DNA from: Hemicentrotus pulcherrimus
Taxonomy: Eukaryota > Echinodermata > Echinoidea > Camarodonta > Strongylocentrotidae
Assembly (NCBI GenBank): GCA_003118195.1
Contig: BEXV01001401.1
Span: 85,308 to 100,655, forward strand
Length of the DNA stretch: 15,348 nt
Reading direction: 5' to 3'
A model generated the notes under the pieces. It saw only the letters and a list, made by a program, of their open reading frames with translations, searched no databases and was not told the origin of the DNA. Positions 7,704 to 15,348 of this stretch are shown here, one piece after another; within the stretch, counting starts at the first letter, position 1; every line of letters begins with the position of its first letter. A program made the translations under genes and the position numbers.

Positions 7704-7756
7704 ATCTTTCTCTATCACACACACGCACAACCTCTCTCTCTCTCTCTTTCTTTCTC
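7532..7756. repeat. Compound microsatellite (CT)n-(CA)n-(CT)n
   Basis: A (CT)n block at 7532-7600 is interrupted by CCCCCTCTTT. It is followed by TCTG/TCTC words, a (CA)n block at about 7638-7700, a short CA block, and a second CT block at 7732-7756. The CA part can form Z-DNA. It is adjacent to the 7225-7446 pyrimidine tract, so the compound low-complexity region spans more than 500 bp. Confidence 0.95.
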
Positions 7757-9080
7757 ATCACTCCGACTCTCTCTGTTCGGATCATTGACAATTGGCACTA
7801 TCCGGGGAAAATTGGATACGATATCGTATAAAAGATCGAGGCCACGTTGTGACTTTGAATGAGCAATATTCGGTTACGTTGCTATAACAAGAATATTTTT
7901 TTTAAAATAAGCACTGCATTTCTATTAAAGGCGCCACATAATGGCATCGTAATAAACAATGGACGGTTATCGCCAGTACAGTAGAGATAGAGTTGCGTTC
8001 TCGACTTGATGCGGGGGCAGTGCGACCTAACGTGGCATATAATCCGCACTGCACGCATCAGGGGTTTCCCTGATCAGCTCGTGCATGGTTTTATGTTTGA
8101 CTTTTACTTCAGTAATTCTGGCTTTATGGGGGATTATAATCATACCGCCTGGATGTAAAACAACGATTCTAATCTTCATTCGTCAAAGGATAATTTGAAT
8201 GTGGATATTGATTCATACAAGGCAGGAACAAAGTTTATTTTTCATCTGATTTCTTGAATGATTCCACCATGGAAAAGTTTTTGCTTATGGAGAGACACGG
8301 CGACGCATAATGGCGGCATGTCATTGCTATTGCATGGAAGACGGCAGGATTGCAGTTAAATACACAAACAACTCATCTTTCTTGAATTGATTTTCGTCCT
8401 TACAAGTGAAACATTTTTGTGCATGATTGCTGAGGATATTTCAAGTTTATACTAACGACATTTCGTAATGAGTAATTCTTTCTTATCGTAAAAGTCCAAA
8501 AGGATTTTTACACTCGCTACTGACTGTTTTAATAACGTAAAATATTCGCTCGTAATTAATTGATTAAACTCGAAGCCGTATCTTATCAGCGTGGCATTAC
8601 GAGCAAATTTATATCATAGAGGTTTAGAAGAAAGTGTAGCAGTAGTTCCGTTCTATGTACCAAAAGGCAGCCAATTATTTTTTTCAAAGCGTTATTATGG
8701 TTGCATATGCACAAGGATATTGAGTTACTCACTACCATGACGACTTCAACATAGACCTTCATATTAAATAAAATAGCGTAATGATTGGGACTGTCATGAA
8801 AACGTGCCACGGTGGAATTCCCTAATATCAGAATACATTGGAAATAATAATGAGGAGAAGGTTCGTTATTTTTAAAGATTTGGTTTGAAATCATGACGCC
8901 AGTGCAATAAACTTATCTCTAGCGAATGAGTGCGATGTGGAGACATGACTTGTAATTGGTGTGCCAGGAAACATGCCGATATCGCGGTCATAAATATTAT
9001 CATGTTTAGATGGTGACTATGCATTTCTACAATATCAGTATCACTGTTAGTTGACTTTCGAGTTCGGAAGTCTCACCAAG
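7757..9080. other. Upstream region of the GPCR gene, no gene seen
   Basis: No exon or RNA gene is recognisable. A minus-strand open frame of 102 codons at 8586-8894 has no known motifs. The region holds two stem-loops near 8008-8077 and presumably the promoter of the GPCR gene at 9178. No convincing TATA box was found. Confidence 0.45.
8008..8059. repeat. Stem-loop with bulge, followed by a second small hairpin
   Basis: GATGCG plus GCAGTGCG (8008-8024, with a GGG bulge) pairs with CGCACTGC-A-CGCATC (8045-8059) around a 20-base loop. Just downstream ATCAGGG-GTTT-CCCTGAT (8057-8074) forms a perfect 7-bp hairpin that overlaps the first by a few bases, so the two could compete. The stems are GC-rich in AT-rich surroundings. 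They are too short for a typical microRNA precursor. Confidence 0.6.
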
Positions 9081-9131
9081 ATGGCGAAAACCCAATACAA
9101 AAAGAAAGGAATTAAATGTCACAAACACTAA
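9081..9131 (+). CDS. Upstream ORF, 16 codons, before the GPCR
   Basis: An ATG in a very good start context (CACCAAGATGG) opens a frame of 16 codons (MAKTQYKKKGIKCHKH) ending in TAA 46 bases before the receptor ATG. It is in another frame from the receptor, is rich in Lys and His, and has no known family. If the transcript starts upstream of 9081, this uORF would be met first and could lower receptor translation. If transcription starts later it is irrelevant. The transcript start is unknown. Confidence 0.35.
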   Translation: MAKTQYKKKGIKCHKH

Positions 9132-9177
9132 ATTCGAGGCGACTTTTATGTGACTGAAACATTACCACCCCTCCATA

Positions 9178-10716
9178 ATGGCTAGTGGTTCCGGTTTGCG
9201 TACTGTCGTTCAAACGGCAGGAAGAAAACATTTGGAAATACTGGAGCTATTGGGAACCAGCAATACCACTAGCAACGAAGTGTCAGAGTCTTCAAAAATT
9301 GTTGTGTCAACGATTATCTTGATGATATGGATAATCGGCATGACATCGAACGTCGTGATATGGATACGGGCATGTTCGCCGCGATGTCAGGGTTTGTTTG
9401 GACAGCGTGCACTCAGCGTCTACGTCGTTCACAAGTCCATCGTCGACTTCATGTTCCTCCTAAGTTGCCCCTTCCACATCGCTGCCTTGTTTCATCCCAA
9501 GGGTTGGTTGTTTGGCCCCGTAGGGTGTCGCTTTATTGCGTCTGTTGACATGTTGGCCATCTTGCTTTCAGGGAACGCGCTCTTCTCGCTGGGGATCGAG
9601 CGGTACACGTCGGTCGTTCGAGCGTCGAAGTCGGTTTCGCATCGACTGAAGCGACTGCGGAGATCATACCTCCACATCGCCGCTATCTGGGTTTACAGTG
9701 TCATCTTAGTGTCTCCTGTCATTGCAGTATCAACGTCGTACACAGGGCTCGATGGTCGCGTCTTCTGCGGTTATATCTGGCCTCAGAGTGCCCAGAACTA
9801 TTACCAGATGTTCTTCAGCGTCCAGTTCTTTCTCCAATTCTTCTTCGTGTTCGGTACCTTGATCTATATGTGCTACCACGCCTGGAGGTTTGCCAAGGAG
9901 AATTCGGGCGTTCATCAATTCTTCACCCGGCGACGCGATATGCGGAAACACCGCGCCATCGTCATACTGTGTACCACGCACATCCTCTGTTGGTTTCCAT
10001 TCTGGATATGGCACTTCTTGCGAACGACGGGTCGCCCGATGTACGAACTAATACTAGGAACTCCTATTCCTGGTGGTTCCAGCGCAACAGAGCTCGCAAT
10101 CACGACTTTGATATACATCCCGTCTTCGATAAGTCTTCTTGTTTTCATGGGATGCATTGACGAATGGAGGAATGGTTGTCATGTTCGAGAGTCTAGCATG
10201 TCCAATAGACTAGCGAATCGAGATTGCACCACATACAACGTCGAAATCGGCCTCCAACCCATCGACGAACGTCGAAATCAGGACACTGTTTTTACTGTAT
10301 CGTATCATGTCAAGCCAGACGACGTCGATGGTGATAGCCCAGGAAAAAGAACGGAGGACGGAGACGACAATGATTCCGGGCAGGGATCATCCGAAGCTGC
10401 ACCACGAAGCACAGATGACATCCACATTCAGTATCAAAATGATGGCTTCCGTGGCGACGACGATGGGAGCATCAACAACGAAGGAGCTGCCAGAAGAGAT
10501 GACCATTGTGATGTCCGGCCCGATGGGGGCGATGAAGTCAATGAAAATCTTGATGAAGACCATGCCCATTGCCATAATGAGCAAGAAGATCGTTTTGATA
10601 TTGAAAACGCTCTAGAATATGCACTCGAAAATGCAGTGGACTCGGCTCGAGAGAGTGTATCTGAAAATGGTCATATCGAAGCAGAAGGGCTTGTTAATGA
10701 ACGCTTACGTTGCTAA
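9178..10716 (+). CDS. Class A (rhodopsin-like) GPCR, somatostatin/MCH receptor-like, intronless
   Basis: A 512-residue seven-helix receptor for the plasma membrane, probably for a peptide ligand. N-glycosylation site N29-T-T. TM1 about 41-63 (N58), TM2 80-103 (D90), TM3 117-139 with C117, D124 and E141-R-Y, TM4 164-186 (W171), loop-2 cysteine C197, TM5 211-233, TM6 258-281 with C271-W-F-P, TM7 304-325. D124, seven residues after C117, fits position 3.32, the Asp used by opioid, somatostatin and MCH receptors, and QFFLQF in TM5 resembles MCH receptors. The TM5 proline is Val (V224), and NPxxY reads SLLVF (319-323). The tail of about 185 residues is acidic: 33 Asp/Glu in residues 381-480. The ATG has A at -3 and G at +4, with an in-frame TGA 27 bases upstream. 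Single-exon GPCRs are common in echinoderm lineage-specific expansions. The ligand cannot be told from the sequence. Confidence 0.93.
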   Translation: MASGSGLRTVVQTAGRKHLEILELLGTSNTTSNEVSESSKIVVSTIILMIWIIGMTSNVVIWIRACSPRCQGLFGQRALSVYVVHKSIVDFMFLLSCPFHIAALFHPKGWLFGPVGCRFIASVDMLAILLSGNALFSLGIERYTSVVRASKSVSHRLKRLRRSYLHIAAIWVYSVILVSPVIAVSTSYTGLDGRVFCGYIWPQSAQNYYQMFFSVQFFLQFFFVFGTLIYMCYHAWRFAKENSGVHQFFTRRRDMRKHRAIVILCTTHILCWFPFWIWHFLRTTGRPMYELILGTPIPGGSSATELAITTLIYIPSSISLLVFMGCIDEWRNGCHVRESSMSNRLANRDCTTYNVEIGLQPIDERRNQDTVFTVSYHVKPDDVDGDSPGKRTEDGDDNDSGQGSSEAAPRSTDDIHIQYQNDGFRGDDDGSINNEGAARRDDHCDVRPDGGDEVNENLDEDHAHCHNEQEDRFDIENALEYALENAVDSARESVSENGHIEAEGLVNERLRC

Positions 10717-10769
10717 CGTATCGTAATTGTATCATTCTGAGCATTCCCAAATCATTTCTGCTTCGTTTT

Positions 10770-10775
10770 AATAAA
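10770..10775 (+). terminator. Polyadenylation signal AATAAA of the GPCR gene
   Basis: A canonical AATAAA lies 54 bp after the TAA stop codon of the receptor. This gives a short 3' UTR and supports the ORF as a complete expressed gene. The next 30 bp contains AC-rich then T/G-containing sequence, compatible with cleavage. Confidence 0.65.
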
Positions 10776-11191
10776 TGCTGAAATTACAACAGATTACTAA
10801 CGTCAAGACTTGTTATATGATATCCACTGTGCAGGTTCGCACCATCTTTCTCCAAACACCCGATAGCATTGTCTTTGTTTTATATTTTGATATTATGAAG
10901 AAAGTGAAATTTGTTTCTCATTGACTGAGCGATTTGACATACGACATAAGCGATTGCCTATTTATTGAAGTTGCCTACTCTTTTTCAGACATCACTTATA
11001 ACGACGAAGCACAAAGACACAATTGTAATCAATCTGTTTGATATAGTTAAGAAAGCCAGAAAATGAATCACCTGACTAACAATGATGGTATAAACAAGTA
11101 TAATTATATTGTGCACCAGTGTGATTTTTTTAACGAAGTAAAAGTGATAATACTGTTTATTCCAATGAGGAAGTAGTTAAATATTTATTTT

Positions 11192-11193
<2 letters not shown>
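10776..11193. other. AT-rich stretch, nothing recognised
   Basis: No coding signal, RNA gene or clear repeat is visible between the GPCR polyadenylation signal and the TA microsatellite. Confidence 0.5.

Positions 11194-11226
<33 letters not shown>
11194..11226. repeat. (TA)n microsatellite
   Basis: This is an uninterrupted run of about 16 TA units. It supplies the Tyr-Ile start of a long plus-strand frame (to 11541), which is therefore not credible as a protein start. Confidence 0.95.
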
Positions 11227-11228
<2 letters not shown>

Positions 11229-11558
11229 TTCTATAAATTCTCACATCTCAATAATGAAAAACAAAACTGGCAGCAGTAGGGCCCAAAAGAAAGGGGAAGC
11301 CCGAGAACCAGCCCCTTCTATGATTATCGATTTCTGGGTTGCAAGTATCATATCATATATTTACAAAGAAGCAGATTACGTATTTGGGTCTAAAAAGTGT
11401 TTATGTTTTCAAAGAAAACGTTACAATTTGATTCAGTTTGTTCGAAGAAATTATACAGAGCTTGTATACAAAATATGGTGGATACTAGCGTTAGTTTTCA
11501 TAATTTGGCATCATCAAAATTATGTCTGTAAAAGAAATTGATTTCTTCGTCCCAGAAA

Positions 11559-11877
11559 TTGAACATTAGATAATAGACTAAGAGAATTTCAATTCGAACT
11601 GCTCCATAATATTGTTTGTGTTTATCATCACTTATACAGGTTTCAGTTCATATCATGTGAGAAATGCTTCTTTTGTGGACAAGATGAAGAAACATACTTC
11701 TTGAATTTGGTAACAATGGCAAAGGATTTATGGGAACAGTGTGGCAACATCTTGGATCTTTTAGTTCTTAAAGAGAATGGATGGAAGGAAGTTCCTATTG
11801 CACAAGATGAAACAACTGGACAGTGGCAGATAATTAATCAGGTTGTCTTATTAATTCATTATGTTATTTCTGAGTAG
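11559..11877 (+). mobile_element. LINE retrotransposon remnant, C-terminal region of the reverse-transcriptase ORF
   Basis: Between an upstream TGA and the TAG at 11875, the plus strand reads TLDNRLREFQFELLHNI, then CEKCFFCGQDEETYFLNL and AKDLWEQCGNIL. The arrangement of LREFQ-LLHNI, a C-x2-C-x2-C cluster with EE, and a following aromatic/Trp segment is that of the zinc-binding region after the reverse transcriptase in many LINEs (L1/Tx1-like). The usual His after the cluster is replaced (YFLNL for a HLF-type motif). Only about 105 codons remain, and the catalytic domain is not recognisable upstream, so it is a dead 5'-truncated or decayed copy. The preceding 300 bp (11227-11541) may belong to it but matches nothing I know. 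Confidence 0.65.
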
Positions 11878-12580
11878 GGGATCAAAAACAGCCCCCAAGT
11901 ATTGACAAAATAAGGGAGAAATTACTTAAAGGGATTGGGTAACTTTGTCTTAGATTCTGAAACAAAATCCTGGATTTAGCTCATGCTGCTATGATAATCA
12001 TAAAAAACCTTTAGGTCAGTCATGCAGGAACCACATGACTTTTACAAGGGCCGAACGCCTGTCTGATTATCAAGATATTTATGATTGGAAATCGAAATCA
12101 AAATTTGCGTTTTTCTGAACGGTTTTCATAACACTACAGTTTATTGGGGGAAACGAGTATGGTAGAATCGGTCACTGAAAATTTTTACTTTGTCGAGGCA
12201 CTTCTTGATTATTTTAAAGCGCTTTTTTTTGTTAGGGATGCAATATCACACCATATATCACAGACACTGATAACACGTATAAGACCGTGCATCAGAGAGT
12301 AAACATTGTTAAACGATGCCTTTAAACGCAAACAAGTCTAGAGGAAAGAACAATAACTATCTCTTTCCGTTTCTTTTTTTTTCTTCTTCACATTGACACT
12401 TCATTATAACAGATTGGAACATTTTAAAATTGAGACAATGTAAGAATACATCATCATGGGATCAAAAAAGTCTGATAATTCATCCATGTTTAACCTTTTC
12501 CCAGCAGCTACAGGTTGTCATCCTCTTTCTCTTTCCGTTTCTTTTCTTTCCTCTTTTTTGTTGTTGTTCTGTGTGTGTGC
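11878..12580. other. Non-coding stretch after the LINE remnant
   Basis: No gene was recognised. The early part may be LINE 3' flank. Two pyrimidine patches share CTCTTTCCGTTTCTTTT (12361 and 12526). A frame at 12430-12702 runs through the G-run and is not credible. Confidence 0.45.
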
Positions 12581-12582
12581 GA

Positions 12583-12602
12583 GGGAGGGAGGGGGGGGGG
12601 GG
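12583..12602 (+). other. G-quadruplex motif next to a (GT)n run
   Basis: GGG-A-GGG-A followed by twelve G bases gives at least four G-tracts of three with one-base loops on the plus strand. It lies just after GTGTGTGTGCGA and a pyrimidine-rich tract. It fits a stable quadruplex in single-stranded DNA or RNA. The exact length of the G-run may be uncertain from sequencing. Confidence 0.8.
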
Positions 12603-12782
12603 TGCGATTTTCAAATTTCCGAGATGTACTTTAATTTTTCTTCTTGAAATGTATAACTATTACAATGCTCGAATGATGTATACAATGAAATACCTGTTGT
12701 GAACTTAATTACTATGCAATATCATTATGAACAATCTAAAATGTGTATATTAAAAAACCCATTTAGTATTTAACTACTATAT

Positions 12783-13002
12783 CCGGACAACTACCCCCTG
12801 GACAACCCCCCCCCCCAGATAACCACCCCGAGTCAACTACCCCTAGGACAACTACCCCCTAGGGAAACCACCCTCTAGGACCACTACCCCCGGGACAACT
12901 ACCCCCTGCATGGAAAACTACCCCCAGACAACGGGTTAGTTATCCCGGAGGGTAGTCGTCCTAGAGGGTGGTTGCCCTAAGGGGGTAGTTGTCCTAGGGG
13001 TA
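12783..13002. repeat. C-rich minisatellite folded into a long inverted repeat
   Basis: Degenerate units of about 16 bp (CTAGGACAACTACCCC) are tandemly repeated from 12783 to about 12928 and include an 11-C run at 12806-12816. From 12937 the same units appear in reverse complement (GGGGTAGTTGTCCTAG). Arm 12839-12901 pairs with 12937-13002 over about 63 bp with a few mismatches and two one-base indels. The loop is about 35 bp. The plus-strand RNA would fold into a long hairpin. No coding capacity. Confidence 0.9.
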
Positions 13003-13675
13003 CTATGTCCCATTTGCAGGCCAAAAAAAATGAAAAGGTAAAAATTACAACGGCATTTGAAAGATAATACTAATTTAGAACTTCCCTTAAAAAGGGGGGC
13101 TTGAAAATGTCTTTAAGTGGCAAAAATAACGACTATTAGTCGTCGAATCGACTTCGGAGCTATAGAGCCACTATTAAAAGTCTTGATTTTCAGACCATTG
13201 TACTAAATGGTCGTACGTTTTATGCTGCGCAAAGATTCAATCAGTTTAATTTGGCAATTACAAGAAGGGGGTTATTTGATCTAGACAGATGCTCATGTAC
13301 CCTTTACAGCTCATTTTATTTAAGTTATTACCAAAGAAGAAACAAAAGGGCAGTCAGTTACTCAATATTGTCTGAAAGCGAAGTCTAGCAGGAAAAGTGG
13401 TTTCCTTGCATAATTTGAATATTAGGACACTGCTAACGTTTGAATTTCACAAATAGGACATACATGACAAATTCCTAATTCCTACAAAATTCTACAGAAT
13501 TAGAAGTATGCTGCAAAAGGAACATAGCGTATTTATAACAAACTATTAGTATCACAATCATGGTAATAAGATATATGCCAGGGGAACTATTAAAATGTCG
13601 CAAAATTAAGCATAATGCACTTATTCCTGGTTACATTTCTACTATTTATACTGGTATTTAAGATTGCTAAAGATA
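13003..13675. other. AT-rich stretch, nothing recognised
   Basis: There is no open frame of note and no RNA gene. It includes a few short palindromes (for example CGACTATTAGTCG near 13129) and G-runs (AAAAGGGGGG near 13092). Confidence 0.5.
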
Positions 13676-13897
13676 TACATATATATATATACTATATATA
13701 AATTAATGTTTATTCGAATCAGACTGTCATTACCGTTGAGGAATATCAATTTCGTATTTTCTTTCTATTTTTTCGTTAGCTATTTTCTGTATATGCTTTA
13801 TGCTTCATGCTTTATGCTGTATATGCTTTATATTTTTCCTATATGTCTGTATGTTTTCTATATATGCTTTATGCTGTATATGCTTTATATTTTTCCT
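13676..13897. repeat. TA microsatellite and AT-rich 57-bp minisatellite
   Basis: A (TA)n run at 13676-13700 is followed by a region of ATGCTTTAT/GTATATG words. A 34-bp segment at 13807-13840 recurs identically at 13864-13897 (period 57 bp), starting ATGCTTTATGCTGTATATG, and shorter ATGCTTTAT units occur around it. The Tyr/Phe/Cys/Met-rich open frame across it reflects the repeat. Confidence 0.8.
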
Positions 13898-14651
13898 TTA
13901 TTGTACATGTTTGTATATGTCTTGTATACCTTGTCCGTGACGCAATTGTGTATTGTATACTACGTTGTGTCATGGACCTGGGTTAAAATGTTTATACATC
14001 TTTGTATAAACATGATATTATATAAAGAATATTGAAAAACAAAATATTTTTTTAAAACTGGTCATTAGTCGGTATTGGTGGATTTTAATGTTTGGCTAGA
14101 TTAACGATATAAATGCAAAAATGCCCCAAATTCATCTCTAGACAGCGTCATCGCTCATTATTTAGGTTATGATGAAAAGGTCACCCGTTACCGGTGTAAT
14201 GGTGCTGACATGTTATATACAGTAGGTCCAAGAAAAAACAGAACCGAGAATTATCGATGTTTTATCATACTTAATCACAATTATGATTAATAAATGACAC
14301 GTACTTGTAAATAGATCCACCTCTTTCATTTGATGCAGCTAAAATGATGCCTATTTTACGCACGAGTGATTAAAACAATTTGAAGAGAGGGTACCAAAGA
14401 GAAAACAAAGAGAAAATAACGGGTACCAACAAGTTATTTTAAGGCGGTATCTGAATTTAAAAGAGAAAATCATATATCTAAAAAGTTCCTTTTCTGTCCT
14501 TTCATTTGACACCTTAATCAGGAAAAATGAGCCAGGAATAACAAAGTTCTGTTTGTTCAAAGTAATTCTTGCATTTTTATAATTTGATTAAACGAATTCG
14601 TTTTCATTTGCTGCCTGCCGTATCATAATACCCAAACTAATATAGGCCTAG
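13898..14651. other. AT-rich stretch, nothing recognised
   Basis: No gene or RNA was recognised. TAAAACTGGTCATTAGTC near 14053 contains the reverse complement of ACTAATGACCAGT in the 15235-15260 palindrome. Confidence 0.5.
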
Positions 14652-14707
14652 GGTTCATAATTCCGAAAATGAAATGGTAACCTACTTCATTTTAGGAATT
14701 ATGAACC
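14652..14707. repeat. 22-bp near-perfect hairpin
   Basis: Arm 14652-14673 (GGTTCATAATTCC then GAAAATGAA) is the reverse complement of 14686-14707 with a single mismatch, around a 12-base loop. The total of 56 bp is close to a short microRNA precursor in size. The near-perfect pairing and AT-rich flanks fit a foldback repeat better. Confidence 0.8.
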
Positions 14708-15234
14708 TGTGGAAAAACGAACATTTGAAAATACATATGCCTTCCCCCCAACCCCCCACATGCCATATTAAGAGAAAATGTTTCAGAATCAACATGAACG
14801 TCATTGCATCACGGAGGCGTTTCTCTTCTATAATTATCTTCAAACGTAATTACTATCAATTATTGTGTATTTTCTGCATTTTCGAAAGAAATGTATTATA
14901 GCAAAAGGTATCGTTTGCAAGATTACAAACTAGTTTCTCGTTCCCAAGAGCATCAAAACTTGATTTTCTGATATTTTCCTCGATACTTACACGTAGGCCC
15001 TATAAAGAAAGAAAAATAAAGAAAAAATTCATGTTAATAATTTGTCGAATATTTGCATGGTTTTTTTTTTATAACAAAATTCCTATGCTCCATAATGCTT
15101 TATGAAAAATTAACAATGCAGCTACACATGCCACTTAGCTTTGCTTTGCTCATTCTAGTTTCGATAAAATATTGTATTAGAAGTTGAAGTGGATCCTACA
15201 CGTGACCAGGCACTTATCTTGCTTAACACGTAAT
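14708..15234. other. AT-rich stretch, nothing recognised
   Basis: The open frame at 14674-14901 begins inside the hairpin and has no known motif. No other structure was seen. Confidence 0.5.
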
Positions 15235-15260
15235 TTTACTAATGACCAGTCATTAGTAAA
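15235..15260. repeat. Perfect 12-bp palindrome
   Basis: TTTACTAATGAC and GTCATTAGTAAA are exact reverse complements separated by CA. It may be a hairpin or a dimeric binding site; no function is shown. Confidence 0.75.
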
Positions 15261-15331
15261 TACTCCTTCAGCTCGCCATACAATTTGTATCGATAATAAA
15301 TGGCAACCTCATTTATCTTGAAGAAACAGAC

Positions 15332-15348
15332 GAGAGAGAGAGAGAGAG
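15332..15348. repeat. (GA)n microsatellite, cut by the window edge
   Basis: An uninterrupted GA run reaches the last base, so its full length is unknown. Confidence 0.9.

Noticed and set aside
7175..7730. Overlapping plus- and minus-strand open frames over Ser/Phe/Leu or Arg/Glu/Val/Cys runs
   Set aside because: All arise from TTC, CT and CA microsatellites. Every frame is open at once, as simple sequence predicts.
8586..8894. Minus-strand open frame of 102 codons
   Set aside because: No recognisable domain, no strong splice sites, and average AT-rich composition.
11191..11541. Open frame of 116 codons starting with a Tyr-Ile run
   Set aside because: The start is the TA microsatellite and the rest matches nothing known. 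At most it is the upstream part of the LINE remnant.
12430..12702. Plus-strand open frame through the G-run
   Set aside because: It includes a homopolymer-coded Gly run and pyrimidine-coded Phe/Leu. There is no domain.
13664..14035. Open frame of 123 codons that could look like a membrane protein
   Set aside because: It begins in a TA run and spans an AT-rich minisatellite. The Tyr/Phe/Met/Cys repeats follow the DNA repeat.
1..15348. CRISPR arrays, bacterial operons, phage or virus genes, tRNA and rRNA genes
   Set aside because: No regular spaced repeats with unique spacers, no clustered prokaryote-type genes, and no tRNA T-arm/anticodon patterns or rRNA segments were recognised. The splice structure shows animal DNA.

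Overview
The window looks like nuclear DNA of an animal, most probably a marine deuterostome such as a sea urchin or another echinoderm. It has a spliced gene with consensus GT-AG introns, a long single-exon class A GPCR gene, AT-rich non-coding DNA packed with microsatellites and foldback repeats, a LINE remnant, and no bacterial-style gene packing. The species call is an inference. A single ambiguous base (N) at 4017 suggests a draft assembly.

Left part (1-3170): the 5' end of a minus-strand gene for the ciliary WD-repeat protein CFAP52 (WDR16). Three coding exons (3062-2966, 1830-1631, 1091-826) splice into a continuous frame of 187 codons plus two bases. The other exons lie off the left edge. 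Intron 2 holds a truncated 115-bp second copy of exon 2. A palindromic MITE-like element sits in intron 3. An X-box-like motif (RFX site) lies about 95 bp upstream of the start codon, which suits a motile-cilium gene.

Middle (3171-9080): about 6 kb without a confident gene. It holds a hairpin, a second eroded MITE copy, a duplicated polypurine block (3833-4016 and 4366-4546), a foldback-like element with two opposed arrays of 10-bp repeats (4018-4347), and an exon-like island with a YWTD beta-propeller signature (minus strand, 5050-4884). These are followed by two opposed fields of CATTCAAATTA-like words, a tandem duplication (6535-6864), and a long pyrimidine/CT/CA microsatellite block (7225-7756).

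GPCR locus (9081-10775): a complete intronless rhodopsin-class receptor of 512 residues on the plus strand. It is most like the somatostatin/MCH-type peptide receptors, has a long acidic tail, and lacks the usual proline in TM5 and the NPxxY motif in TM7. A 16-codon upstream ORF in good start context precedes it, and an AATAAA lies 54 bp after the stop codon.

Right part (10776-15348): repeats and relics. These are a TA microsatellite, the decayed 3' end of a LINE (11559-11877), a G-quadruplex motif, a C-rich minisatellite folded into a long inverted repeat (12783-13002), an AT-rich 57-bp minisatellite, two near-perfect hairpins, and a GA repeat cut by the window edge.

No linked multi-gene system is visible. 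CFAP52 and the GPCR appear to be unrelated neighbours. The best candidates for something undescribed are the foldback element at the N, the unusual GPCR, the exon-2 duplication and the inverted C-rich minisatellite.
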